Source of the DNA: Verrucomicrobia bacterium UBA3761 | Lineage (GTDB): Bacteria; Verrucomicrobiota; Kiritimatiellia; RFP12; UBA1067 | Direction: 5' to 3' | Assembly (NCBI GenBank): GCA_002371135.1 | Contig: DFGB01000016.1 | Span: forward strand, 1 to 18,059 | DNA: 18,059 bases | Shown: positions 1 through 6,636 of the stretch, in pieces | How the letters are laid out: each line of letters begins with the position of its first letter | Numbering within the stretch: position 1 is the first letter of the stretch | Translations under genes and position numbers: made by a program | Notes under the pieces: model-generated | Seen by the model: only the letters and a program-made list of their open reading frames with translations | The model's database searches: none | Told to the model about the DNA's origin: nothing

Positions 1-124
1 TCTCGTTTTTAATCGCAGAGACGCAGAGACGCAGAGTACTTGAGAGAGAAAAGCAGAAAAGTTGGAAGGCTGAAAAGTTCTCTGCGTACTCTGCGCCTCT
101 GCGATTAAAAACGAGAGGCTTGAA
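1..124. repeat. CAGAG-type inverted repeat at 3' end of the ycfL operon
   Basis: Bases 1-20 and 97-116 are perfect reverse complements (20 bp). The arms continue inward as GCAGAG-rich repeats, with one extra 8-base ACGCAGAG unit in the left arm, so a long hairpin can form. The loop contains AGTTGGAAGGCTGAAAAGTT, which resembles the 8-base GTTGAAAG family seen elsewhere in the window. The right flank ends in AGGCTTGAA (116-124), the same end found on the copy at 11133-11193. It lies just downstream of the stop codon at 141 and could act as an mRNA 3' end structure. There is no U-run, so it is not a standard intrinsic terminator. No gene is visible between 1 and 140. Confidence 0.85.
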
Positions 125-140
125 ATAAATCGAAAACTTC

Positions 141-1463
141 TCAAAAATCGTAGCTGCGGCCGCGGCGCGTGCCGGCGTCTGTCTTCGGCGTCTCGGCGGC
201 GGGTTGCGCTGGAGGACGCTTCTCTATGATGCGCTTCATCGCGTCATACTGCCCGAAGCTCCACATGCGCACGCAGACGGCGATCTTGTGTCCGTTCTCC
301 GCCGGGTGGTCGATGGTCTTCTTGAGGACCGTGCTGCGGCCGATCATCGTGTCGCTACCCTTCATGGACGAAGACTTGGCGAGGCGGTCGATGTAGTCGG
401 CGATGGACTGCTCGGACGGCACCTGGTTGGCGTCGAACAGGATGGAGCGGCTCTTGTCCTCGCCGCGCTGCGATTCCTGGGCGACGGTGATGGTGCTGTT
501 GATGAACATCGTGAGCTGGTCGTCGGCTTCCATTTCGGCCTGTTCAAGCGCGTGGTCGAGCGCCTCCTCGGCAACGTCGGGGTCGCTGCCGGAGTAGCTC
601 GTGCCCCACTGGCCGAAGCTGAGTAGCGCGGGGACGCCATCCTTGTCGAAGAACATCCTGACGCCCATCTGCGCGACGAGCTCGGCGTCGGTCGGGAGCG
701 CTTCCTCGACGCTCATGCCCGCGTCGGGACGCGAAAGCGCCGGGCGCATCTTGAGACGGAGGCATTCGGCGATCGTCTCCGTATCGACGCCGCCGCGGAT
801 GACGACACCCACCGCGTAGCGGCCGGCCTCGTCCCAGCCCTCGAACGTCTGAACTGGCAGAAGCCCGGCGGAGGAGCCGACTGCATTGCGCAGAGACTTC
901 TTGACAAGGGCGTCCTGCATCGCGACGCGCTTTTCGACTGGCGAGCCGGACGGCGTGATGCCCAAGCTGCGGAGCCCCTCGTCGAGCTTCGCCTCGGTGA
1001 GCTGCGCAGACTTCTCGGCGATGCGCTCAAGCATATCCTTCGCATCCGCGCTTGGACGCAGCGCATCCGTGGAGCCGTCGCGGAAATACGTATCGTAGCT
1101 CTCGGCAATGTTGCGACCGAACTTGTCCATCACATAGGACGCGACGGCGCGCTGGTACGCCTTGGCGAAGGCGACTGACCGGGCGCGGATGAAATTGGGG
1201 CTTGCGACATTCGCCGACACGCGCTCGATTCCCTTGAGGTAAAGAGCGCCGGTCTTTGTCGGCGCGCCGATCGTGATGCCGGCCTTTTCGCAGTAGTCCT
1301 TTATGTCGGCCTCGACTTTGCCTTTGGCCGTGGGCGCGACGTGGGTGGCGACGGCTTTGTTGACCTCGGCGACGGTTTCGGGTGTGATCGCCCCGGCGGC
1401 TTCCTGTGCGAATGCCGCGGTCGTCGCCGCAGCCACGATTGCTATTGTGACAAGTTTTTTCAT
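141..1463 (-). CDS. Secreted protein of unknown function, third gene of ycfL-lpoB operon
   Basis: This is a 440-residue protein starting at the ATG MKKLVTI (1463); an in-frame TTG three codons upstream is less likely. Residues 1-19 form a signal peptide ending AAFA|QE, so the mature protein is exported, probably to the periplasm; there is no lipobox Cys and no other membrane segment. The body is mixed alpha/beta with many charged helices. The C-terminus is Pro/Ala-rich and basic, ending RRGRSYDF. I do not recognise the family with certainty; DUF6844-type secreted proteins are a possible match to test. It follows the lpoB-like gene by 24 bases and shares its operon, so a role in envelope or peptidoglycan synthesis is suggested by context only. 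The upstream gap contains GTTGAAAGGTTGAAA, whose AAGG may serve as the ribosome site. Confidence 0.85.
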   Translation of the reverse strand: MKKLVTIAIVAAATTAAFAQEAAGAITPETVAEVNKAVATHVAPTAKGKVEADIKDYCEKAGITIGAPTKTGALYLKGIERVSANVASPNFIRARSVAFAKAYQRAVASYVMDKFGRNIAESYDTYFRDGSTDALRPSADAKDMLERIAEKSAQLTEAKLDEGLRSLGITPSGSPVEKRVAMQDALVKKSLRNAVGSSAGLLPVQTFEGWDEAGRYAVGVVIRGGVDTETIAECLRLKMRPALSRPDAGMSVEEALPTDAELVAQMGVRMFFDKDGVPALLSFGQWGTSYSGSDPDVAEEALDHALEQAEMEADDQLTMFINSTITVAQESQRGEDKSRSILFDANQVPSEQSIADYIDRLAKSSSMKGSDTMIGRSTVLKKTIDHPAENGHKIAVCVRMWSFGQYDAMKRIIEKRPPAQPAAETPKTDAGTRRGRSYDF

Positions 1464-1464
1464 G

Positions 1465-1485
1465 GGTTTCAACCTTTCAACCTTG
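1465..1485. repeat. Two-unit GTTGAAAG repeat in the lpoB to 1463 gene gap
   Basis: On the minus strand the gap reads AAGGTTGAAAGGTTGAAA directly before the start codon at 1463. These are two units of the 8-base GTTGAAAG repeat that forms the large array at 6512-6629. Here the repeat may double as the ribosome-binding site through its AAGG or AAAGG. Confidence 0.7.
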
Positions 1486-1487
1486 TT

Positions 1488-2039
1488 TTAGTACATCACT
1501 CTCCTCGAATCGACTTCCTTGCGAAGCGGGATGCGCTTCTGCCAGAACTCGAGGCCGGTGGCGATTTCGACCAGCTGCAAGTTGAGCGAGAACTCCTTGT
1601 AGTAGTCGCCTCCGTCCTGACGCATGTTGCGCTGGGTGAGGCGTCCGTAGAGGATGAACTGCGGCGTCACCTGGACGGTCGCATATTTCGCGACTTCCTT
1701 GTTGTAGACGACGACCTTGCCGCTGTTGGTGAGTTCCTCGCGGAGGCTTTGGCCGATGTTCTCGGAGAGGATGTCCGCCTGCGAACCGAGGCTTGTCGTA
1801 TCGTTGCGGACGTTCTCGACGACGAGGATGGCGCGCGCTGCGCCTTGCGGCGCGTGGATGCGGTCCTGCGACAAAATCGACTGGACGGCGCGGCTTACGA
1901 CGTCGTCGACGTCATCCTGCGAAAAGCCGCTTATCTCCTTTGCCGTGGCGCCCTCCGGGATACGGCGCGACTGGGTGGCGCATCCGGAGAGCATTGCCGC
2001 GGACACGGCGAGAACGGCGAAAAACAACAGTTTTTTCAT
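1488..2039 (-). CDS. lpoB: LpoB-like penicillin-binding protein activator lipoprotein
   Basis: This 183-residue protein has a lipoprotein signal MKKLLFF...MLSGCAT, with lipobox LSGC and Cys20 as the likely lipidated residue. The mature part matches the LpoB family: FSQDDVDDVVSRAVQSILSQ (a helix near residues 37-56), a beta strand ILVVENVRNDT, and the end pattern LVEIATGLEFWQKRIPLRKE. In E. coli, LpoB is anchored in the outer membrane and reaches through the wall to activate the synthase PBP1b. The same role here is inference. The start is the ATG at 2039, preceded by GAGG at suitable spacing; the open frame runs further upstream but would lose the signal peptide. It lies 17 bases after the ycfL-like gene, matching the ycfL-lpoB order of enterobacteria. 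Confidence 0.88.
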   Translation of the reverse strand: MKKLLFFAVLAVSAAMLSGCATQSRRIPEGATAKEISGFSQDDVDDVVSRAVQSILSQDRIHAPQGAARAILVVENVRNDTTSLGSQADILSENIGQSLREELTNSGKVVVYNKEVAKYATVQVTPQFILYGRLTQRNMRQDGGDYYKEFSLNLQLVEIATGLEFWQKRIPLRKEVDSRRVMY

Positions 2040-2056
2040 GTCTGCCTCTTTCTGTT

Positions 2057-2434
2057 TTACTGCATCTTTCTGACGTAAAAGCGCATATCGGCGGCGTCGC
2101 GGGACGTCGCGACGGCCTTGAGGGGTTTGATGTCGTTCGGGGCGACGGCGGTCTTCTGCCACGTGCTCGCGAGCGTGTCGATTGCGATGCCGCCCTCGTC
2201 AAGCCAGAGGACTTTATACTCGATCCAGAGCTCGCTGTGGCGGTTGTTGACGACGTTCGCCTGGAAAACAGGGAAACCGCCCGGCGGCGTCGCAAGCCGC
2301 ACGTCTGCGACGTATAGGCTGTCGCCGAGGTTTTCGGCGATGGTGACGCGCGTATCCGCCGGCGGCGCGGGGACCGACGCGCACCCGGCCAATGCAATGA
2401 TGGATGCGGACGCGAGGAGATGCTTGAACTTCAT
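2057..2434 (-). CDS. ycfL: YcfL-like (DUF1425) lipoprotein
   Basis: This 125-residue lipoprotein starts MKFKHLLASASIIALAGCAS; the lipobox is LAGC with Cys18. The mature domain resembles the YcfL/DUF1425 family in length and in the central pattern QANVVNNRHSELWIEYKVLWLDEGGIAID. This reads as a beta-sandwich with the typical phrase on shared or additional strands and a C-terminal ending in FYVRKMQ. The start is well supported by AAAGGAC just upstream. It is the first gene of a three-gene minus-strand operon with the lpoB-like gene and a large secreted protein. The biochemical function of YcfL is not established; the conserved pairing with LpoB points to a role in outer-membrane or wall synthesis. 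Confidence 0.85.
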   Translation of the reverse strand: MKFKHLLASASIIALAGCASVPAPPADTRVTIAENLGDSLYVADVRLATPPGGFPVFQANVVNNRHSELWIEYKVLWLDEGGIAIDTLASTWQKTAVAPNDIKPLKAVATSRDAADMRFYVRKMQ

Positions 2435-2477
2435 CTATTGTCCTTTCGTATATTGTTTTCTCAAACCTACATGCCTA

Positions 2478-2507
2478 ATTATACCATTTCACACGCACTC
2501 GGGTCAA
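2478..2507 (-). promoter_or_regulatory. Promoter of the ycfL-lpoB operon
   Basis: Read on the minus strand: -35 TTGACC (2502-2507), an 18-base spacer, and -10 TATAAT (2478-2483), with TGG immediately before the -10 making an extended -10. It is about 43 bases upstream of the ycfL start at 2434. Matches are close to the sigma-70 consensus. The ATGGTATAAT core recurs twice on the plus strand at 2651-2660 and 2705-2714. Confidence 0.8.
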
Positions 2508-2531
2508 GGGGAGAGTTGCCGATGTGAAAAC

Positions 2532-2597
2532 GCGGGAATTTCGCCAATGCCAATTCCCGCTTCAAGCCTTTTCTTTTAACACAGAGTCACAGAGGGA
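2532..2597. repeat. Hairpin followed by a CAGAG-type repeat fragment
   Basis: GCGGGAATT (2532-2540) pairs perfectly with AATTCCCGC (2552-2560) across an 11-base loop. It is followed by TTCAAGCCT (2561-2569), a T-rich stretch and AACACAGAGTCACAGAGGGA. TTCAAGCCT is the same end sequence as in the element at 11133. The hairpin plus T-rich tail is terminator-like for plus-strand transcription, but no plus-strand gene ends here, so it may simply be part of the repeat or an insulator between divergent operons. Confidence 0.6.
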
Positions 2598-2650
2598 CGG
2601 AGGAGCACAAAGGTGCTTTTCAACTTCCCTCTTCCCTCTTCCCCCGTTAT

Positions 2651-2714
2651 ATGGTATAATAGGTACGCTCCCACAAATCGGGGATTGTCCGTGCGCGGGG
2701 CTAAATGGTATAAT
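2651..2714 (+). promoter_or_regulatory. Promoter(s) of the MFS-GH88-manA operon
   Basis: The better site has -35 TTGTCC (2685-2690), an 18-base spacer and -10 TATAAT (2709-2714), with TGG before the -10. A second extended -10, TGGTATAAT, sits at 2652-2660 but has no convincing -35 (CTTCCC at the expected place). Both share ATGGTATAAT with the ycfL promoter. Transcription from the proximal site would give a short leader of roughly 25 bases before the ATG at 2745. Confidence 0.7.
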
Positions 2715-2744
2715 GCAGACAAACAAACAAAAAATCAAACGGAA

Positions 2745-3941
2745 ATGAAAAAGACAAATTGGATAGCGATCGTCGCGATGATCTTCCTGTGCGGAATGAT
2801 CTCGTTCGTCACCAACCTCGCCGCGCCTGTCGGCAACATCTGGAAGTTCCTCTACGATCCATCCATACCGGAAGGCTCCAACACGGCCGGCATGCTCGGG
2901 AACATGATGAACTTCGCGGCGTATCTCGTGATGGGCGTGCCGAGCGGCATGCTGCTGACAAGGATCGGCTACAAAAAGACGGCGCTAGTGGCGATTGCGA
3001 CAGGGTTTGCGGGCGTCGGCATCCAATTCCTCTCCGGCAAGTTCGCGATGCCTGCCGGGTTTGCGGTGTATCTGGCGGGCGCGTTCGTGGCGGGGCTTTC
3101 GATGTGCCTCTTGAACGTCGTCACGAACCCGATGCTCAACACGCTCGGCGGCGGCGGCAAGCGCGGCAACCAGCTCAACATGCTCGGCATGACGTTCAAC
3201 TCCGTCCTCGGCACCATCACGCCGATGCTCGTCGGCTGGAAGATCGGCCAGATTACGAGCGAGACGAAGATGGCGGACGTGAATCTCGTCCTTTTCATCG
3301 CGCTGGGCGTGTTCGCGGCGACGTTCGCGGTGCTCTCGTTCTTGAAGATCGAAGACCCGGAGGCGATCAAGACGACGGAGAAAATCGGCGTGTTCGAGCC
3401 TCTCAAGTTCCGCCACACTCTCTTTGGCGTGATCGGCATTTTCTGCTATGTCGGCGTAGAGGTGGGCATACCCGCGACGCTGATGCTGTGGCTCTCTTCG
3501 CTCTCCGGCGACGCGGCTTGGGCGGGCAAGATGGCGGGCTACTACTGGGCGATGACGATCATCGGGCGCGCGGCGTGCTCGGCGCTCGGCGCGAAGATCT
3601 CGGCGCGCGCAATGCTCTCCACGGCGATGGGGATTGGCATCGTTCTCGTCGTCGCGGGCATGGCGACAGGCAACCCGTGGTGCTTCATCCTCTGCGGACT
3701 TTGCACGGCGCCGGGCTTCCCGTCCACGTACAACCTCGCCGTCGAGAAACTCGGCAAGTACACGAACGCCGCGTCGGGCCTGTTCATGACGATGATCGTC
3801 GGCGGCGGCATCCTGCCGCTCCTCCAGGGCGCGATAGCCGACCGCGCAGGCTACACGACCGCGTTCGCGGTGAGCATCGCGGGCTTCCTCTACCTCTTCT
3901 CCTACGCAGCATTCCTCTCCACCCCCAAGGCTTCCAACTGA
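2745..3941 (+). CDS. MFS sugar permease, FHS (fucose permease-like) family
   Basis: This is a 398-residue inner-membrane protein with about 12 hydrophobic segments. The MFS loop between helices 2 and 3 appears as GMLLTRIGYKKTAL (residues 68-81). The segment NPMLNTLGGGGKRGNQLNML (128-147) followed by a Gly-rich helix matches the FucP-like FHS family, in which an NP-x-x-x-x-LG motif precedes a conserved Asn-rich helix. Such proteins import sugars with protons. I chose the ATG at 2745 (MKKTNW) over an upstream in-frame ATG at 2613 because 2613 lies before the promoter and would add a non-membrane tail. The ribosome site is weak (GGAA). Its TGA is followed at once by the GH88 start, so the likely substrate is a sugar released by that enzyme; the exact sugar cannot be read from sequence. 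Confidence 0.88.
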   Translation: MKKTNWIAIVAMIFLCGMISFVTNLAAPVGNIWKFLYDPSIPEGSNTAGMLGNMMNFAAYLVMGVPSGMLLTRIGYKKTALVAIATGFAGVGIQFLSGKFAMPAGFAVYLAGAFVAGLSMCLLNVVTNPMLNTLGGGGKRGNQLNMLGMTFNSVLGTITPMLVGWKIGQITSETKMADVNLVLFIALGVFAATFAVLSFLKIEDPEAIKTTEKIGVFEPLKFRHTLFGVIGIFCYVGVEVGIPATLMLWLSSLSGDAAWAGKMAGYYWAMTIIGRAACSALGAKISARAMLSTAMGIGIVLVVAGMATGNPWCFILCGLCTAPGFPSTYNLAVEKLGKYTNAASGLFMTMIVGGGILPLLQGAIADRAGYTTAFAVSIAGFLYLFSYAAFLSTPKASN

Positions 3942-5132
3942 ATGAAGGCAACTCTCTTAGCCCTTTCACTCGCGGCCGCGGCAGGCGCGGCCCTCCCGTG
4001 CGCGGCCGCGAAAGAAGACCTCCTCCGAGAACGCATACCCGGCGTCTTCGCACGCGCCGAAGCCCAGGCCTCGCATCTCATCGATGCGATGGCCGGCGAC
4101 ACCAAACGCCTGCCACGCAGCTGGACGCGCGGCAAGCTGTTCTGCGAGGACCCCACCGGCTGGACCACAGGGTTCTTCCCCGGTACGCTTTGGTTCCTCC
4201 ACGCATACACCGGCAAGCCGGAGTGGAAGGCCGCCGCAGAGGAGTGGACCGTGCGCCTCGACAGCGCCCGCCACTACACGAAGAACCACGACATGGGCTT
4301 CATGTTCTTCTGCTCCTACGGCAACGGCATCAAATACGGCGGACACGGCGACGACTACAAGGCCGTCATATTCGACGCGGCCGCCGCCCTCGCTACGCGC
4401 TGGAACGAAAAACTCCAGCTCATCCGCTCTTGGGACTGGCCGCCATTCATGCAGTTCCCGGTCATCATCGACTCAATGATGAATCTCGAAATGCTTGAAT
4501 GGGTCTCGAAGAACGGCGGAGACAAAAACTACGACCGCATCTCGCGCCTCCACGCCGACAAGCTCGACCGCACGCAATTCCGCCCCGACGATTCCGTCTA
4601 CCACGTCACCGACTGGAATCCGCGCACCGGCAAAATCTGGGCGCGCTACGCTTGGCAGGGCGCATGCGTCAACGGCGCCTGGGCGCGAGGCCAGGCGTGG
4701 AGCGTCTACGGCTTCACGATGATGTTCCGCGAAACCGGCGAAAAGCGCTACCTCGAACGCGCCAAGAAGTCCGCCGACTGGATCCTCTGCGCCCCGAATC
4801 TCCCCGACGACAAAATCCCGTATTGGGACTACTACGCGCACGACATCCCGGCAGCTCCGCGCGACGCGTCCGCCGCCGCCATCATGGCCTCCGCCCTCCT
4901 GGAGCTCTCCGGCTACGTCGACGAGCCCGCCGCGAGCCGCTACCGCGAACGCGCCGTCGATATGCTCCTCGCCCTTTCGTCGGACGCATACCTCGCCGCC
5001 GACGGCGAGTGCGGCGGATTCCTCCTCAAGCACTCCGTCGGCAACTATCCCGAGGATACGGAAATCGACGCCTCCATAAACTACGCCGACTACTACTTCC
5101 TCGAAGCGCTTTTGAGATTTCTCGGCAAATGA
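3942..5132 (+). CDS. Secreted GH88 unsaturated glucuronyl hydrolase
   Basis: This 396-residue protein has a signal peptide in residues 1-23 (Ala-rich, ending CAAA|KED), so it is exported. The rest is an alpha/alpha-barrel of glycoside hydrolase family 88. These enzymes hydrate and release the unsaturated uronic acid from oligosaccharides made by polysaccharide lyases acting on glycosaminoglycans or similar chains. The two expected acidic residues are visible: Asp117 in HDMGFMFF and Asp177 in IIDSMMNLEML. GAWARGQAWSVYG (245-257), PRDASAAAIMASAL (306-319) and a final DASINYADYYFLEALLRF are also family-typical. The length is normal. The start codon abuts the MFS stop, and the manA start overlaps its stop, so all three are probably translationally coupled. 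No lyase or sulfatase is in the window, so the parent glycan is unknown. Confidence 0.92.
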   Translation: MKATLLALSLAAAAGAALPCAAAKEDLLRERIPGVFARAEAQASHLIDAMAGDTKRLPRSWTRGKLFCEDPTGWTTGFFPGTLWFLHAYTGKPEWKAAAEEWTVRLDSARHYTKNHDMGFMFFCSYGNGIKYGGHGDDYKAVIFDAAAALATRWNEKLQLIRSWDWPPFMQFPVIIDSMMNLEMLEWVSKNGGDKNYDRISRLHADKLDRTQFRPDDSVYHVTDWNPRTGKIWARYAWQGACVNGAWARGQAWSVYGFTMMFRETGEKRYLERAKKSADWILCAPNLPDDKIPYWDYYAHDIPAAPRDASAAAIMASALLELSGYVDEPAASRYRERAVDMLLALSSDAYLAADGECGGFLLKHSVGNYPEDTEIDASINYADYYFLEALLRFLGK

Positions 5133-5875
5133 ACGCAAAACCCCTCGAATTCGAGCCGAACATCCACACTGCGCTGTGGGGACGTGAAGAGTGGCTCGTC
5201 TCCGCACACCCTTCCTCGCCCTGCGTCGTCAAAGGCGGCGGCGTGACGCTGGATAAACTCTATCCCGGCTTCCCCCTGCTCGTGAAAATCATCGAGGCGC
5301 ACGACGCCTTGAGCGTGCAGGTCCATCCAAACGAAGCGACCGCGCCGCTCACTCGCGGCGAGCCCAAGACCGAAATGTGGCACATCCTCGCAGCCGAAAA
5401 GGGCGCGAAAATCTACGCCGGCCTCAAGCCCGGCACGACCGCCGCGGATGTCGAGGCCGCCGTGCGCGAAGAACGTCTCGAAGAACTCCTCGTCGCCCAT
5501 GAAGTGAAGCCCGGCGAAAGCTACTTCATCCCCGGCGGCACGGTCCATGCAATCGGCGGCGGCGTCAGGATTTTCGAAGTCCAGCAGAGCTCGAACACGA
5601 CATACCGCCTATACGACTGGGGACGGGTCGATAAAAACGGACGCGCGAGAGAGCTCCACCTCGCCGCCGCCCTGAAGTCGATCGACTACACCCTTCCGGT
5701 CCCTCGCGCGCAGAAGGACGTCGAATGCCCGTTCTTCTCGTTCTCCACGACCCCGGACGGCGCCGGTTGCGATACATTTCGCATCGTCTACAAGGACGGC
5801 GCCGCCACGCTCTACCCGCCCGGAGTCCCGCTCGCCCCGGTCGCCTCGGCCCTCTTCGTGCGCACGGGCGGCTGA
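5129..5875 (+). CDS. manA: Class I mannose-6-phosphate isomerase, short form
   Basis: This 248-residue cytoplasmic metalloenzyme interconverts mannose 6-phosphate and fructose 6-phosphate. The metal-binding cupin motif is present: Gln64 and His66 in SVQVHPNE, Glu82 in TEMWHIL, and His140 in IPGGTVHAIGGGV. The downstream QQSSNTTYRLYDWGR (152-166), including Arg160, is characteristic of the short bacterial type I enzymes. Its ATG overlaps the GH88 stop (ATGA). It is shorter than the roughly 310-320 residues usual in Bacillus or Bacteroides homologues: the second, C-terminal cupin stops early at LFVRTGG. The active-site half is intact, so it may still work. A CAGAG repeat follows only about 15 bases after the stop and could have cut the gene short. 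Context suggests it channels hexoses into glycolysis. Confidence 0.9.
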   Translation: MNAKPLEFEPNIHTALWGREEWLVSAHPSSPCVVKGGGVTLDKLYPGFPLLVKIIEAHDALSVQVHPNEATAPLTRGEPKTEMWHILAAEKGAKIYAGLKPGTTAADVEAAVREERLEELLVAHEVKPGESYFIPGGTVHAIGGGVRIFEVQQSSNTTYRLYDWGRVDKNGRARELHLAAALKSIDYTLPVPRAQKDVECPFFSFSTTPDGAGCDTFRIVYKDGAATLYPPGVPLAPVASALFVRTGG

Positions 5876-5887
5876 AAAGAATTTTTC

Positions 5888-5963
5888 GATTTTTAATCGC
5901 AGAGACGCAAGAGCACGCAGAGTTTTTCAGGTCTTTCGCGCTCTCGGGCCTCTGTGATTAAAA
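5888..5963. repeat. CAGAG-type inverted repeat between convergent genes
   Basis: TTTTAATCGCAGAG (5891-5904) pairs with CTCTGTGATTAAAA (5950-5963) with one mismatch. GCAGAG words lie between the arms. It sits between the manA stop at 5875 (plus) and the phosphoribosyltransferase stop at 5968 (minus), so it may serve as a shared 3' structure for both transcripts. There is no clear U-run after the stem. Confidence 0.75.
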
Positions 5964-5967
5964 TGCC

Positions 5968-6510
5968 TTATCGGCAAGTGATATTGAGTAGATGCGCGAG
6001 GGCGAGGTCCTTCTCCTCGATTTGCTCCGGGGTCAGACCTTCGATTTCGTGCGGGAAGACGAGCCAATCGACGCCGACGTCGCGCACGAAATAATCCGGC
6101 CGCATGGATGTAGTGTTCTTTTCCGGCTTCCAGTAGACGCATGCCATGCGCATTTCGGCGCCGGCGGCGGAGATCTTCTCCTTGACCGCGACAGCGGTCT
6201 TGCCCGTGTCGAATATGTCGTCGACTACGAGCACCTTGTCGCCCTTGCGCAGCATGCCGAATACAATGTCGCCATGCGTGAAAACGACATTGCCGGCGTT
6301 CTCGCCGATTCCTGTGTAGCTGACCGCCTTGAGCGGGATGTGCTGGACGTTCCAGCCGGTCGCCTTGAAGAACTCGTGAATTGAGATGCCGACGGGCGCG
6401 CCGCCGCGCCAGAGCGCGATGAGGATGTCGGGCTTCCAGCCGGACTTGCGCACCGCCGCGGCCAGCCGCCACATGTCGGATTGGTAATCGTTTGCAGAGA
6501 GATAAGTCAT
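5968..6510 (-). CDS. Purine phosphoribosyltransferase (hypoxanthine/xanthine type)
   Basis: This 180-residue cytoplasmic enzyme is of the PRTase I fold. The PRPP-binding loop is VLVVDDIFDTGKTAVAVKEK (93-112), with the acidic pair and TGKT typical of the family. Upstream, ILIALWRGGAPVG (29-41) is the first PRPP contact loop seen in the Hpt1 or xanthine PRTase-like group (COG2236 type). The hood region PDYFVRDVGVDWLVFPHE would contact the base. The likely reaction is a purine base plus PRPP giving the nucleotide and pyrophosphate; hypoxanthine, xanthine or guanine cannot be told apart by eye. It is the last gene of the nucleobase cluster, 126 bases after the barrel gene. No Shine-Dalgarno is visible: the start codon sits directly against the GTTGAAAG array, so initiation may be unusual. 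Confidence 0.85.
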   Translation of the reverse strand: MTYLSANDYQSDMWRLAAAVRKSGWKPDILIALWRGGAPVGISIHEFFKATGWNVQHIPLKAVSYTGIGENAGNVVFTHGDIVFGMLRKGDKVLVVDDIFDTGKTAVAVKEKISAAGAEMRMACVYWKPEKNTTSMRPDYFVRDVGVDWLVFPHEIEGLTPEQIEEKDLALAHLLNITCR

Positions 6511-6511
6511 G

Positions 6512-6629
6512 GAAAGTTGAAAAGTTGAAAGGTTGAAAGGTTGAAAAGTTGAAAGGTTGAAAGGTTGAAATCCTAGAGCGCCCGCAGGCTTTTCAACTTT
6601 TCAACCTTTCAACCTTTCAACTTTTCAAC
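6512..6629. repeat. GTTGAAAG octamer array forming a 39-bp perfect palindrome
   Basis: The left arm has seven tandem units of GTTGAAAG or GTTGAAAA (6516-6570). The right arm has five units on the opposite strand (6591-6629). Bases 6516-6554 and 6591-6629 are perfect reverse complements over 39 bp, including the exact order of A- and G-ending units, separated by 36 bases. It fills the gap between the barrel gene stop (6637) and the phosphoribosyltransferase start (6510), leaving no room for a normal ribosome site. Confidence 0.95.
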
Positions 6630-6636
6630 GTCCTCG

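Larger units (their letters stand above)
2435..2744. other. Divergent intergenic region between ycfL and MFS operons
   Basis: This 310-base region has no gene that I can support. It holds the ycfL promoter on the minus strand, a 9-bp stem hairpin (2532-2560), a CAGAG-type repeat fragment (2561-2597), a CTTCCCT-type pyrimidine run (about 2622-2645), and two extended -10 sequences pointing toward the MFS gene. Confidence 0.8.

Noticed and set aside
1..116. Rho-independent terminator
   Set aside because: The stem is long and perfect at its base, but no T-run follows on the minus strand, and related copies occur in places with no gene end, so a dispersed repeat is the better description.
2759..5875. 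Long open frames (579 and 458 codons) in the alternate frame through the MFS, GH88 and manA region
   Set aside because: The proteins they encode are Arg/His-rich and lack family motifs in 2759-4498 and in 4499-5128; only the part from 5129 on is real (manA). High GC content gives few chance stop codons.
6512..6629. Possible CRISPR array
   Set aside because: Units are 8 bases and directly tandem with no spacers, and the second half is inverted. No cas gene is present.
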